NCBI RefSeq assembly: GCF_010365105.1
Contig: NZ_JAAFGZ010000010.1
Coordinates: 1 to 64,000 of the forward strand
Length of the DNA: 64,000 nucleotides
Reading direction: 5' to 3'
Source of the DNA: Polaromonas sp.
Lineage (GTDB): Bacteria; Pseudomonadota; Gammaproteobacteria; Burkholderiales; Burkholderiaceae_C
Shown here: positions 36,427 to 46,360 of the stretch, piece by piece
Numbering within the stretch: position 1 is the stretch's first letter
Layout: every line of letters starts with the position of its first letter
Program-made: the position numbers and the translations under genes
The notes under the pieces: model-generated
The model's input: only the letters and a program-made list of their open reading frames with translations
Databases searched by the model: none
What the model was told of the DNA's origin: nothing

Positions 36427-37083
36427 ATGACCAGCTCCCTTCAAGACCTCTTCACCGACAACCGCGTATGGGCTGCGCGAATGGAGCGTGAGCGGCCCGG
36501 ATTTTTTACCAGCCTCAAAAGCCAGCAAAACCCCAGGTACATGTGGATAGGCTGCTCCGACAGCCGGGTGCCCGCCAACCAGATCACCGGACTTGACCCG
36601 GGCGAGGTGTTCGTCCACCGCAACGTGGCCAACGTGGTAGTGCCGACCGACCTCAATTGCCTGTCCACCATCCAGTTTGCAGTGGACCAGCTCAAGGTCG
36701 AGCACCTGATGGTCGTCGGCCACTACGGCTGCGGCGGTGTGAAGGCGGCCCTGCACAACCTGCGCCTGGGCTTGGTGGACAACTGGCTTCACCACGTCAA
36801 GGATGTGCGTGACCGCCATGCCGCGATGCTTGAGGCGGCAGTGCCCGAAGCGCGGGTTGACATGCTGTGCGAGCTCAATGTGATCGAGCAGGTCATGAAC
36901 GTGGCGCAAACCACCGTGATGCAGGACGCCTGGGCGCGCGGGCAGCGCGTGACCCTGCACGGCTGGGTGTATGGCCTGAAGGACGGGCTGCTGCAGGACC
37001 TGCACATCACGCTGGACAGCCTTGACGGCATGGCGTCCCTGTACCGTGCCGCCATTGCCGGTGTGTCGGAAACCCGGCGTTGA
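36427..37083 (+). CDS. can: Beta-class carbonic anhydrase
   Basis: A 218-residue zinc enzyme interconverting CO2 and bicarbonate. Zinc ligands C43 (WIGCSDSRVPA), H99 and C102 (GHYGCGG) and the D45/R47 dyad are all present. It starts 25 bases after liuA. Placement inside the leucine operon makes sense because the methylcrotonyl-CoA carboxylase needs bicarbonate (inference). Confidence 0.95.
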   Translation: MTSSLQDLFTDNRVWAARMERERPGFFTSLKSQQNPRYMWIGCSDSRVPANQITGLDPGEVFVHRNVANVVVPTDLNCLSTIQFAVDQLKVEHLMVVGHYGCGGVKAALHNLRLGLVDNWLHHVKDVRDRHAAMLEAAVPEARVDMLCELNVIEQVMNVAQTTVMQDAWARGQRVTLHGWVYGLKDGLLQDLHITLDSLDGMASLYRAAIAGVSETRR

Positions 37084-37128
37084 CACTGCCTGAATCCGCA
37101 ATCTCTGCAACATCAACACCGCCCCGCC

Positions 37129-39000
37129 ATGTTTCCCCAGCGCCTTGATTCCACCGTCGCCTACGCCATCGCCAAGGCGATGATTGACGGTTTCAACCGG
37201 CACTACCAGCTGTTTCGCACCGAATCCAGCCGCGCCAAGCACCGCTTTGAAACCGCCGACTGGCACGGCCAGCAGCGCGCCCAGCGCGAACGCATCGAGT
37301 TCTACGACCTGCGGGTGCGCGAAGCGTCGATCCGGCTGGAGCGCGAGTTCAAGGCTGGCGAGCAGCCCATGGATGTCTGGCATCAGGTCAAGCTGCATTA
37401 CATCGGGCTGCTGGTCAACCACCACCAGCCCGAGCTGGCCGAAACCTTTTTCAATTCCGTCACCACCAAGATCCTGCACCGCAGCTATTTTCAGAACGAT
37501 TTCATCTTTGTCCGGCCCGCCGTCAGCACCGAGTACATCGAGAACGACGAGTCGACCGCGCAGCCGACCTACCGCGCCTACTACCCGACACGCGCCAGCA
37601 TGCACGGGACGCTGGTCGCGCTGGTGAACGACTTTGGCCTGTCCTGCGAATTTGAAGACCTTGCGCGTGATGCTGGATACGTGGCTGACGCCATGACCGG
37701 GCGTTTGGGCGACGTCAAGCTGCGGGCAAATTTCCAGATCCAGGTGCTCTCGGGCCTGTTTTTTCGCAACAAAGGCGCCTACGTCGTCGGCAAGCTCATC
37801 AACGGCTTTAGCGAGATTGCGTTTGCCCTGCCTATTCTGCATCACCAGCCGGCACCCGGGCAGGCGCTGTTGACCGAGACCCGGGGCATCTCCGGCCAGT
37901 CGGACGCCGGCCGGCTGGTGATTGACGCGGCGCTGTTTGGCGAGGACGACCTGCTGATTTTGTTCAGCTTTGCGCGCGCCTACTTCATGGTTGACATGGG
38001 CATTCCTTCGGCCTACGTGCAGTTTTTGCGCAGCATGATGCCGCGCATGCCGCGTGCCGAAATCTACAACGCGCTGGGGCTGGCCAAGCAGGGCAAGACG
38101 CTGTTCTACCGCGACTTTCTGCACCACCTGCGGCACAGCACGGACAAGTTCCGCATTGCCCCCGGCATCAAGGGCATGGTCATGCTGGTGTTTGACCTGC
38201 CGTCGTTTCCATATGTGTTCAAGGTCATCAAGGACTACTACCCGCCGCAAAAAGACACCACGCGCGAGCAGATCAAGGGCAAATATTTGCTGGTCAAGCA
38301 GCACGACCGGGTGGGCCGCATGGCCGACACGCAGGAATACACATTGGTGGCGTTTCCGCGCGACCGCTTCAGCGACGAGTTGATTGCCGAGATCGAGAAA
38401 TTCGCGCCCAGCCAGCTGGAAATCAGCGATCGCGACGGTGACGGCCAGATGGAAGTCATCATCAAGCATGTGTATATCGAGCGGCGCATGATCCCGCTGA
38501 ACATCTACCTGCAGGAAGCGTTCGACATGGGTGTGAACGAGCCCGCTGCCAAGGCGCAGATCGGGCGCGCCGTGGTCGAATACGGCAACGCCATCAAGGA
38601 CCTGGTGGCGGCCAACATCTTTCCGGGCGACATGCTCTGGAAAAATTTCGGCATCACCCGCCACGGCAAGGTCGTTTTTTATGACTACGACGAGATCGAA
38701 TACATCACCGACTGCAAGTTTCGCAAGGTGCCGATTGCACGCAACGAAGAAGAAGAAATGAGCGGCGAGGTCTGGTATTCGGTCGGACCCAAGGACGTGT
38801 TTCCCGAGACCTTCGAGCCCTTCCTGCTCGGCAACGACGCGGTGCGCGACGTCTTCATGAAGCACCACGCCGACTTGCTGGACGCCGCCTTCTGGCAACG
38901 CCACCAGGCGCGCATCCAGGCCGGCCATGTCTACGACGTGTTTCCGTATGACCAGAACAAACGCTTTGCCGTCATGCATGCCCTGGCGCAGGCCGGTTGA
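37129..39000 (+). CDS. aceK: Isocitrate dehydrogenase kinase/phosphatase
   Basis: A 623-residue bifunctional enzyme that phosphorylates isocitrate dehydrogenase to divert carbon into the glyoxylate shunt, and reverses this. It contains the AceK signatures [20 protein letters not shown] (ATP-binding region, residues ~345-365) and [20 protein letters not shown] with DEIEYI following (~500-525), and has normal length. In enterics it sits with aceBA; here it lies in the liu operon between carbonic anhydrase and thiolase, linking shunt control to leucine-derived acetyl-CoA. Confidence 0.95.
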   Translation: MFPQRLDSTVAYAIAKAMIDGFNRHYQLFRTESSRAKHRFETADWHGQQRAQRERIEFYDLRVREASIRLEREFKAGEQPMDVWHQVKLHYIGLLVNHHQPELAETFFNSVTTKILHRSYFQNDFIFVRPAVSTEYIENDESTAQPTYRAYYPTRASMHGTLVALVNDFGLSCEFEDLARDAGYVADAMTGRLGDVKLRANFQIQVLSGLFFRNKGAYVVGKLINGFSEIAFALPILHHQPAPGQALLTETRGISGQSDAGRLVIDAALFGEDDLLILFSFARAYFMVDMGIPSAYVQFLRSMMPRMPRAEIYNALGLAKQGKTLFYRDFLHHLRHSTDKFRIAPGIKGMVMLVFDLPSFPYVFKVIKDYYPPQKDTTREQIKGKYLLVKQHDRVGRMADTQEYTLVAFPRDRFSDELIAEIEKFAPSQLEISDRDGDGQMEVIIKHVYIERRMIPLNIYLQEAFDMGVNEPAAKAQIGRAVVEYGNAIKDLVAANIFPGDMLWKNFGITRHGKVVFYDYDEIEYITDCKFRKVPIARNEEEEMSGEVWYSVGPKDVFPETFEPFLLGNDAVRDVFMKHHADLLDAAFWQRHQARIQAGHVYDVFPYDQNKRFAVMHALAQAG

Positions 39001-39058
39001 AGCCGCGCAGCCCAGTTTCTTTATTTCCTCTATTTCCAACCCCTTCAAGGAGAACCAC

Positions 39059-40240
39059 ATGTCTGAATCCATCGTCATCCTCGGCGCCGCCCGCACCCCC
39101 ATGGGCGCTTTTCAGGGCGAATTTGCCAGCCTGTCCGCCAACGACCTGGGCGGCGCTGCCATCAAGGCCGCCGTCGAGCGCTCGGGTGTTGCGCCCGAAA
39201 GCATCGACGAAGTGCTGTTCGGCAACTGCCTGATGGCCGGCCAGGGTCAGGCGCCTGCGCGTCAGGCCGGTTTCAAGGGCGGCCTGCCGGCAGCTACAGG
39301 CGCCGTGACGCTGTCCAAGATGTGCGGCTCCGGCATGGAAGCCACGCTGCTGGCGCACGACCAGTTGCTGGCGGGCAGCCGCGACGTGGTGGTCGCCGGC
39401 GGCATGGAAAGCATGAGCAACGCGCCGTACTTGCTGCCAAAGGCACGCGGCGGCATGCGCATCGGGCACGACCGCGTCATGGACCACATGATGCTCGACG
39501 GCCTGGAAGATGCTTACGAGCCCGGCCGCTCCATGGGCACCTTTGGAGAAGACTGCGCCGCCAAATACGGCTTCACCCGCGAGCAGCAGGACGCCTTTGC
39601 CACCGCCAGCGTGCAGCGCGCCAAGGCGGCCACCGAGTCCGGTGCGTTCAAGGCTGAAATCACGCCCGTCACCGTCAAGACCCGTGCCGGCGAGACCGTC
39701 ATTTCCATCGACGAAGGCCCGGGCAAGATCAAGCTCGACAAGATTCCTTCGCTCAAGCCCGCCTTCAAGAAAGACGGCACCATCACTGCCGCTTCCAGCT
39801 CGTCGATCAGCGACGGTGCTGCGGCGCTGGTACTGGCCCGCGAATCGACGGCGAAGGAACTCGGCGCCACGCCGATTGCCCGCATCGTCGGCCATGCCAC
39901 GTTTGCGCAGGCGCCCGAGTGGTTCTCGACCGCTCCGGTCGGCGCGGTGAACAAATTGCTGAAGAAGATCGGCTGGAGCGTAAAAGACGTGGACCTGTGG
40001 GAAATCAACGAAGCCTTTGCCGTGGTGCCGATGGCCGCGATGGCTGACCTGAACATCAGCCACGACGTTGTCAACGTCAACGGCGGCGCCTGCGCACTTG
40101 GCCACCCGATTGGCTGCAGCGGCGCGCGCATCCTCGTCACGCTGATTTATGCGCTGAAGGCACGCGGCCTCAAAAAGGGTGTCGCCACGCTGTGCATCGG
40201 TGGCGGCGAAGCCACGGCGCTGGCGATTGAGGTGCTCTGA
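39059..40240 (+). CDS. atoB: Acetyl-CoA C-acetyltransferase (thiolase II)
   Basis: A 393-residue thiolase. Nucleophile C89 lies in TLSKMCGSGMEAT; the second-half motifs WEINEAFAVV, NVNGGACALGHPIGCSGARI (His and Cys) are at the C terminus. It cleaves acetoacetyl-CoA, the last product of leucine breakdown, to two acetyl-CoA. An AAGGAG site precedes the ATG at 39059. It follows aceK by 58 bases and precedes another acyl-CoA dehydrogenase. Confidence 0.94.
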   Translation: MSESIVILGAARTPMGAFQGEFASLSANDLGGAAIKAAVERSGVAPESIDEVLFGNCLMAGQGQAPARQAGFKGGLPAATGAVTLSKMCGSGMEATLLAHDQLLAGSRDVVVAGGMESMSNAPYLLPKARGGMRIGHDRVMDHMMLDGLEDAYEPGRSMGTFGEDCAAKYGFTREQQDAFATASVQRAKAATESGAFKAEITPVTVKTRAGETVISIDEGPGKIKLDKIPSLKPAFKKDGTITAASSSSISDGAAALVLARESTAKELGATPIARIVGHATFAQAPEWFSTAPVGAVNKLLKKIGWSVKDVDLWEINEAFAVVPMAAMADLNISHDVVNVNGGACALGHPIGCSGARILVTLIYALKARGLKKGVATLCIGGGEATALAIEVL

Positions 40241-40292
40241 ATTTAATAGCTGTTAACGCACGCGCAATATGCGCAGGAGACTGATTTGATAA
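40241..40292 (-). repeat. AT-rich dispersed repeat overlapping an acyl-CoA dehydrogenase start
   Basis: Starts right after the thiolase stop: ATTTAATAGCTGTTAACGCA, then CGCGCAATATGCGCA, then GGAGACTGATTTGATAA. The AATAGCTG, GCGCA...TGCGCA inverted pair and CTGATTT tail match the reverse orientation of the other copies, especially 16556-16620. Its right part holds the AGGAGA that serves as ribosome-binding site for the next gene and the TTG start itself. Confidence 0.65.
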
Positions 40293-41416
40293 TCAATAAC
40301 GACCAAGAACAAGTGCGCGACGCCGTGCGCGCCTTTGCCCAAGCCGAACTCTGGCCCCATGCCGCGCGCTGGGACAAGGAACATTATTTCCCCAAGGAAG
40401 CGCACAAAGGGCTGGCCGCGCTGGGCGCATACGGCATCTGCGTGCCCGAGGAATACGGCGGCGCCAACCTCGACTACGTGACGCTGGCGCTGGTGCTGGA
40501 AGAAATCGCGGCGGGCGACGGCGGCACCAGCACGGCGATTTCCGTGACCAACTGCCCGGTCAACGCCATCTTGATGCGCTACGGCAATCCAGCGCAAAAG
40601 CAGCAGTGGCTGATGCCGCTGGCGCAGGGCGAGATGCTCGGCGCTTTTTGCCTGACGGAGCCACACACCGGCAGCGATGCTTCATCGTTGCGCACCACGG
40701 CTGTCAAGCAAGGCGATGCCTATGTGCTGAACGGCGTCAAGCAGTTCATCACCAGCGGCCAGAACGGCCAGGTCGCCATCGTCATTGCCGTGACCGACAA
40801 GGGCGCGGGCAAAAAGGGCATGAGCGCCTTCATCGTACCGACCGACGCGCCGGGTTATTCGGCCTCGCGGCTCGAAGACAAGCTCGGCCAGCATTCAAGC
40901 GACACGGCGCAGGTCAACTTCGACAATTGCCGCATCCCGGTTGAAAACCTGATCGGTGCCGAAGGCGAAGGCTACAAGATCGCCCTGGGCGGCCTCGAAG
41001 GCGGGCGCATCGGCATTGCTGCGCAGAGCGTCGGCATGGCGCGCAGTGCGTTCGACGTCGCGCTGGCGTATGCCAAGGACCGCCAGAGTTTCGGCACCGC
41101 CATTTTCAACCACCAGGCGGTCGGATTCCGTCTGGCCGAATGCGCGACAAAACTTGAAGCCGCCCGCCAGCTGATCTGGCACGCTGCCAGCCTGCGCGAC
41201 GCCGGCCGGCCGTGCCTGAAGGAAGCCGCGATGGCCAAACTGTTCGCCAGCGAAATGGCCGAGGAAGTCTGCAGCGTCGCCATCCAGACGCTGGGCGGCT
41301 ACGGCTATGTCACCGACTTCCCGGTCGAGCGCATCTACCGCGATGTGCGGGTTTGCCAGATTTACGAGGGCACCAGCGACGTGCAGAAGATCATCATCCA
41401 GCGCGCGCTGGCTTGA
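40286..41416 (+). CDS. Acyl-CoA dehydrogenase (short/branched-chain type)
   Basis: A 376-residue FAD enzyme. Signatures: CLTEPHTGSDASSLRTTAV near 128, GVKQFITSGQNGQ near 150, and a C-terminal catalytic Glu (E361) in CQIYEGTSDVQKIIIQRAL, the position used by short/medium-chain enzymes, unlike LiuA. It probably oxidises a butyryl- or 2-methylbutyryl-type CoA ester. Translation appears to start at TTG 40286 with AGGAGA 5 bases upstream; both lie in an AT-rich repeat. It is the last gene of the first liu block. Confidence 0.92.
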   Translation: MIINNDQEQVRDAVRAFAQAELWPHAARWDKEHYFPKEAHKGLAALGAYGICVPEEYGGANLDYVTLALVLEEIAAGDGGTSTAISVTNCPVNAILMRYGNPAQKQQWLMPLAQGEMLGAFCLTEPHTGSDASSLRTTAVKQGDAYVLNGVKQFITSGQNGQVAIVIAVTDKGAGKKGMSAFIVPTDAPGYSASRLEDKLGQHSSDTAQVNFDNCRIPVENLIGAEGEGYKIALGGLEGGRIGIAAQSVGMARSAFDVALAYAKDRQSFGTAIFNHQAVGFRLAECATKLEAARQLIWHAASLRDAGRPCLKEAAMAKLFASEMAEEVCSVAIQTLGGYGYVTDFPVERIYRDVRVCQIYEGTSDVQKIIIQRALA

Positions 41417-41500
41417 GGCCCTTGCCATAGCTGACGCCCACGCCGTGGCGCCGGTCCAGTAGGGGCCGGGCGTTTTCATCCTGCAGCCGACCAAGCGCCC

Positions 41501-43432
41501 ATGACCCACGACCAGATACTCATTCTTGCCATTCTGGCCTGCACGGTGGGCATGTTTCTGTGGGGGCGATGGCGGCACGACATGGTCGCCATGGGCTCGT
41601 TGCTGGCGTGCGTGCTGGCCGGCGTGCTGCCGGCAGGCGATGCGCTCGCCGGCTTTGGCCACCCTGCCGTGATCACGGTGGCCTGCGTGCTGGTCATGAG
41701 CCGTGGCTTGCTGACGTCGGGCGCGGTCGATGTGCTGACCCGCCATGTGCTGCCGAAAAAAGCCGGCCCCACGCTCAGCCTGCTCGCGCTGATGGGACTC
41801 GGTGCCGTGCTGTCGGGTTTCATGAACAATGTCGGCGCCATGGCACTGCTGATGCCGGTGGCGATCCAGCTGGCCCAGCGGCTGGAATTGACGCCAGGCC
41901 AGGTGCTGATGCCGCTGGCCTTTGGCACCATCCTGGGCGGCATGACGACACTCATCGGCACACCGCCTAATCTCATCGTTTCCGGTTTTCGTGCCCAGAC
42001 GGGCGCTGGCGGCTTTGCCATGTTCGACTTCACGCCCATCGGCCTGGCCGTGGCGCTGGCCGGGGTGGCGTTTGTGGCGCTGGCCGGCTGGCGGCTGGTG
42101 CCGGCGCGCAAGCAGTCCGGCCTGGATGGTTTTGAAACCGGCTCCTACCTGACCGAGGCCCGGGTACTGCCGGACAGCATGTCGGTGGGCAAAAGCCTGC
42201 TGGAGCTGGAAAAGGTGCTGGACGAAGCCGGCGCACAGGTCGTCGGACTGGTGCGCAACGAGATTCGCATGACCGCGCCCGGCCTGAGGCGCCGGGTCCA
42301 TGCCGGGGACATCCTGGTGATCGAGGCCGAGGCCGATGCACTGTCCGGACTGCTGTCCAGCCTGGGGCTCAAGCTTGAGGAATCCGTACGCCCGCCGGTG
42401 CAAGACGACGACGAAAACCCGGATTCCGCTGATCTGGAAAAAGCCGGAGCCAACAAACTCCCACCGGACCAGCGCAGCGCCAAGACCGGCCAGGGCCTTG
42501 GCGCCGTCGTGGCGCAGGTTGAAGACGAAGACAAGGCAGACGATGAGCCCGACGGCGGCAAGGCCGAGACGGCGGGCGAGATCGTGTTGATGGAACTGGC
42601 GGTGCTGCCCGGGTCAATGCTGGCGGGCCGCTCGGCCAGCGATGTGCTCCTGCGCACGCGCTACGGCATCAACATGCTGGCGCTGTCGCGCCAGGGCCAT
42701 AGCCTGAGGGTCCGGCTGCGCCTGTTGCCGATCAAGCCTGGCGACCTGCTGCTGATGCAGGGCCCGCCCGACGCCATCACCGGGTTTGCCGCCGACAACG
42801 GCTGCGTGCCGCTGGCCGAGCGTGAACTGCGTATCCCGAACCAGCGCAAGGCCTGGCTGTCCGTCGGCATCATGACCTTTTCGGTCGGCATGGCGGCGTT
42901 TGGCCTGTTGCCGGCAGCCATCTCGTTTGCCATGGGCGTGCTGGCCTCCATGGCGCTGCGCACCGTGCCGCCGCGCGGCGTGTACGAGGCCATCGACTGG
43001 CCGGTGGTGGTGCTGCTGGCCGCGCTGATTCCCGTGGCTGGCGCGATGCAGACCACCGGCACGGCAGACCTGATTGCGCGCGTGCTGCTGGAAAACGTCG
43101 CGCAGGGCCACGCCATCGTCGGCCTGGCGCTGATCCTGGTGGTGACCATGTTTTTGTCCGACCTGATGAACAACGCCGCCACCGCAGCTGTGATGTGCCC
43201 GATTGCCCTGGGTACGGCTTCTGCGCTCGGGGTGAACCCGGATTCCTTCCTGATGGCCGTGGCCATCGGTGCGTCGTGCGCCTTCCTGACGCCGATCGGC
43301 CATCAGAACAACACCCTGATCCTCGGCCCCGGGGGCTTTCGATTTGGCGACTATTGGCGCTTGGGGCTGCCACTGGAAATCCTTGTGGCGGCGGTCAGCA
43401 TTCCACTGCTGCTGCTGGTCTGGCCACTGTGA
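41501..43432 (+). CDS. SLC13-family permease with two RCK_C domains
   Basis: A 643-residue membrane protein. Two sets of hydrophobic helices (about 5-210 and 455-640) bracket a soluble middle containing two RCK_C/TrkA_C-like domains: ARVLPDSMSVGKSLLELE (220-300) and MELAVLPGSMLAGRSASDV (365-445). A ~60-residue acidic linker (QDDDENPDSADLEK..., EDEDKADDEPDGG) separates them. Transport motifs LIGTPPNLIVSGF and SDLMNNAATAAVM, with PIGHQNNTLILGPGG, are typical of Na+-coupled dicarboxylate/sulphate carriers. The substrate is unknown. A hairpin and then trkA-trkH follow on the same strand. Confidence 0.88.
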   Translation: MTHDQILILAILACTVGMFLWGRWRHDMVAMGSLLACVLAGVLPAGDALAGFGHPAVITVACVLVMSRGLLTSGAVDVLTRHVLPKKAGPTLSLLALMGLGAVLSGFMNNVGAMALLMPVAIQLAQRLELTPGQVLMPLAFGTILGGMTTLIGTPPNLIVSGFRAQTGAGGFAMFDFTPIGLAVALAGVAFVALAGWRLVPARKQSGLDGFETGSYLTEARVLPDSMSVGKSLLELEKVLDEAGAQVVGLVRNEIRMTAPGLRRRVHAGDILVIEAEADALSGLLSSLGLKLEESVRPPVQDDDENPDSADLEKAGANKLPPDQRSAKTGQGLGAVVAQVEDEDKADDEPDGGKAETAGEIVLMELAVLPGSMLAGRSASDVLLRTRYGINMLALSRQGHSLRVRLRLLPIKPGDLLLMQGPPDAITGFAADNGCVPLAERELRIPNQRKAWLSVGIMTFSVGMAAFGLLPAAISFAMGVLASMALRTVPPRGVYEAIDWPVVVLLAALIPVAGAMQTTGTADLIARVLLENVAQGHAIVGLALILVVTMFLSDLMNNAATAAVMCPIALGTASALGVNPDSFLMAVAIGASCAFLTPIGHQNNTLILGPGGFRFGDYWRLGLPLEILVAAVSIPLLLLVWPL

Positions 43433-43439
43433 CACCCTG

Positions 43440-43472
43440 ACGCCTTGCCTGCCCGCGGGGCCGGCAAGGCGT
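43440..43472 (+). terminator. GC-rich hairpin between SLC13 and trkA genes
   Basis: ACGCCTTGCC (43440-43449) pairs perfectly with GGCAAGGCGT (43463-43472) around a GC-rich loop. Only a short AT stretch (TAACGTATTATTTT) follows, not a pure T run, so it may be a weak terminator or attenuator before trkA. Confidence 0.5.
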
Positions 43473-43491
43473 TAACGTATTATTTTGTTCC

Positions 43492-44880
43492 ATGAACATC
43501 ATTATTCTTGGCGCGGGACGCGTCGGTGAAACCGTGGCTGAAAGCCTGGCGCTGGAGCAAAACGACATCACCGTGATTGACACCGATGCGGCGCGGCTGC
43601 GCCAACTGGGCGATCGCTTTGACTTGCGCGGCGTGGTGGGCAACGGCATCCAGCCGTCGGTGCTGCGCGAGGCCGGCGCGCAAGACGCCGACATGGTGAT
43701 TGGTTGCGCTGCCGACGACGAGACCAATCTGGTGGTGTGCAAGGTGGCGCACCAGATCTTCAACGTGCCCAACACGGTGGCGCGGCTGCGCTCGCCCGAC
43801 TTTGTCGAGGGCAGCGAACTGTTGGGCAAGGGCGGTTTTGCCGTCGATCACGTGATTTGCCCCGAGGAGTCCGTCACGCGCTACATCCACCAGCTGATCC
43901 GCCATCCCGAGGCTCTGCAGGTGGTGACGTTTTCGCAGCAGCGGGCGTGCCTGACAGTGGTGCGTGCGTCCAGCGGTGACGCGGTCGGCCGCACCATTGC
44001 CCAACTGCGCGAGCTGTTCCCGGACATCGAAATGCGCATCGTGGCGCTGTACCGGTTAGATACCGAGATAGAAGCCACGCCCGACACCCGCATCATGACC
44101 GGCGACGAGGTGTTTGTGCTGGCCGATGTGCGCCAGATCCGGCAGGTGCTGCATGCCATCCACCACCGCGACAAGCCGGTGCAGCGCGTGATGATTGCCG
44201 GCGGCGGCCGGGTCGGCCTGCGCCTGGCGCGCAGCCTGCTGGACCAGTGCGAGGTGAAAATCATCGAGCGCGACGCCGCGCGCTGCGACTACCTGGCCAG
44301 CCAGCTGCCGTCTTCCACGCTGATTCTGCACGGCGACGGCGCCGACGAGGACCTGTTGCGTGGCGAGAACGTGGGCATGATGGACATGTTCCTTGCGCTC
44401 ACCAGCGACGACGAGGACAACATCATGTCGGCCATGCTTGCCAAGCGGCTGGGTGCCGGGCGCGTGCTCTCGCTCATCAACCGCCGCGCCTATGCCGACA
44501 TGATGCAGGGCAGCACCATCGACATCGCCATTTCACCGGCGCATACCGTGATTGGCGAGTTGCTGACCCACCTTCGACGCGGCGATGTGGCCGCGGTGCA
44601 CAGCCTGCGGCGCGGCACGGCCGAGGCGCTCGAAGGCGTGGCTCGTGGCGACGCCAAGACCTCAAAGCTGGTCGGCCGGCGCATCGAGGAAATCAGGTTG
44701 CCCAAGGGCGCAGCCATTGGCGCCATCGTGCGCGGGCAGGGCAGCGAATGTGAGGTGCTGATGCCGCACCACGACACGGTGATCCAGACCGATGACCACA
44801 TCATCATCTTCATTCCGAACAAGCGCGATGTGCGCCAGGTCGAAAAGCTGTTCCAGGTCAGCGCGACCTTCTTCGGCTGA
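43492..44880 (+). CDS. trkA: Trk potassium uptake regulatory subunit TrkA
   Basis: A 462-residue peripheral membrane protein with two NAD-binding RCK units: IIILGAGRVGETVAESL at the N terminus and VMIAGGGRVGLRLARSLL near 232, each followed by a TrkA_C domain. It gates TrkH. An 11-base gap separates it from trkH, so they are one operon. Length is normal. Confidence 0.96.
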   Translation: MNIIILGAGRVGETVAESLALEQNDITVIDTDAARLRQLGDRFDLRGVVGNGIQPSVLREAGAQDADMVIGCAADDETNLVVCKVAHQIFNVPNTVARLRSPDFVEGSELLGKGGFAVDHVICPEESVTRYIHQLIRHPEALQVVTFSQQRACLTVVRASSGDAVGRTIAQLRELFPDIEMRIVALYRLDTEIEATPDTRIMTGDEVFVLADVRQIRQVLHAIHHRDKPVQRVMIAGGGRVGLRLARSLLDQCEVKIIERDAARCDYLASQLPSSTLILHGDGADEDLLRGENVGMMDMFLALTSDDEDNIMSAMLAKRLGAGRVLSLINRRAYADMMQGSTIDIAISPAHTVIGELLTHLRRGDVAAVHSLRRGTAEALEGVARGDAKTSKLVGRRIEEIRLPKGAAIGAIVRGQGSECEVLMPHHDTVIQTDDHIIIFIPNKRDVRQVEKLFQVSATFFG

Positions 44881-44891
44881 TCGCGCCCGGC

Positions 44892-46352
44892 ATGTACAGC
44901 CTGCTCCCTGTCCTGGGCGTTTTTGCCCGCATTCTGCTGGCTTTTTCGCCGGCCTTTTTTGTTCCTTTAGGTTGGGCGATTGCCCTTGACGCGCAGGAGC
45001 AGGCGCTGCTGTGGACGGCCTGCTTCGCCCTGACGCTGGCCAGCGGGCTGGTGCTGATGCTGGCCACGCGCCATCAACGCCGCGAGCTGCAGCCGCGCGA
45101 CGGCTTCTTGCTGGTCAACCTGGTGTGGCTGGTGCTGCCGGCCTATGCGGCGCTGCCGCTGATGTACACCGTGCCCGACATCACCTGGGTCAAGGCTTAT
45201 TTCGAGGCCATGAGCGCCATCACCGCCACCGGTGCCACCGCGCTCAGCGGCCTGGATGCGTTGCCCGCCTCGGTCAATGTGTGGCGCTGCTTTTTGCAGT
45301 ACCTGGGCGGCCTGGGCATCATGCTGCTGGTGGTGGCGGTGCTGCCGATGATGGGGCTGGGCGGCTTTCAGGTCTACAAGGCCGAAACGCCGGGACCTAT
45401 GAAGGACGCCAAGTTCACGCCGCGCATTTCCGAAACCGCGCGCGGCCTGTGGAGCGTGTACTTTGTGTTTTCCGTGGCCTGCATGCTGGCCTACCGCTGG
45501 GCCGGCATGAGCTGGGTCGATGCCTTCATGCACATGTGCTCGACCATGGGGCTGGGCGGCTTTTCTTCCTACGACGCCAGCCTGGGGCATTTCAACTCGC
45601 CCCGGATTGAGCTGGTGGCGACGCTGTTCATGGCGCTGGCCGGCATCAACTTTTTGCGCTATTTCATCGTGCTGCGCAACCGCTCCATCCGCCCGCTGCT
45701 GCACGACCGCGAGTTCCGCACCTACGTGATGGTGCTGCTGGTTTCGATTGCCTTGATCACCGGGGTGCTGCGGGTGCACGGTGTCTATCCCGATGTGGCG
45801 CAGGCCTTGCGCGCCAGCGCCTTTCACGTGGTGTCGGTGGCCACCACCACGGGCTACGCCTCCGCTGACTACGCACTGTGGCCGGTGTTTGCGCCGGTGC
45901 TGCTGCTGTTCCTGGGCTGCTTTGTGTCATGCGCCGGCTCCACCGGCGGCGGCATCAAGTTGATTCGCATGATCCTGCTCATCAAGCAGGCGCGCCGCGA
46001 ACTGGTGCGCATCGTGCATCCGCGGGTGGTCAATCCGGTCACGCTGGGCGGCGTGGTGCTGCCCATGTCGGTCATGACCGCCACCTTCGGCTTCATGCTG
46101 ATCTACGGCGCGGTGATTGTTGGGCTGACGATGGTGCTGCTGCTCACCGGGCTGGACATGGTCACGGCGTTTTCGGCCGTGATTGCCACCGTCAACAACA
46201 TTGGCCCCGGCCTGGGCCTGGTCGGGCCGGCGAGCAATTTCGGCGTGCTCAACGACTTCCAGCTGTGGGTGCTGAGCTTTGCCATGCTCATGGGCCGGCT
46301 CGAACTGCTGTCGTTTCTGGTGCTGTTCACCGGCCAGTTCTGGCGCAAATAG
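44892..46352 (+). CDS. trkH: Trk potassium uptake channel subunit TrkH
   Basis: A 486-residue integral membrane protein with about ten transmembrane helices arranged as four M1-P-M2 repeats. Selectivity loops are visible as SAITATGATALSGL (near 110), STMGLGGFSSYD (near 220), TTTGYASADY (near 320) and ATVNNIGPGLGLVG (near 435). It forms the potassium pathway controlled by TrkA just upstream. A strong hairpin follows the stop. Confidence 0.96.
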   Translation: MYSLLPVLGVFARILLAFSPAFFVPLGWAIALDAQEQALLWTACFALTLASGLVLMLATRHQRRELQPRDGFLLVNLVWLVLPAYAALPLMYTVPDITWVKAYFEAMSAITATGATALSGLDALPASVNVWRCFLQYLGGLGIMLLVVAVLPMMGLGGFQVYKAETPGPMKDAKFTPRISETARGLWSVYFVFSVACMLAYRWAGMSWVDAFMHMCSTMGLGGFSSYDASLGHFNSPRIELVATLFMALAGINFLRYFIVLRNRSIRPLLHDREFRTYVMVLLVSIALITGVLRVHGVYPDVAQALRASAFHVVSVATTTGYASADYALWPVFAPVLLLFLGCFVSCAGSTGGGIKLIRMILLIKQARRELVRIVHPRVVNPVTLGGVVLPMSVMTATFGFMLIYGAVIVGLTMVLLLTGLDMVTAFSAVIATVNNIGPGLGLVGPASNFGVLNDFQLWVLSFAMLMGRLELLSFLVLFTGQFWRK

Positions 46353-46360
46353 GCTTGGCT

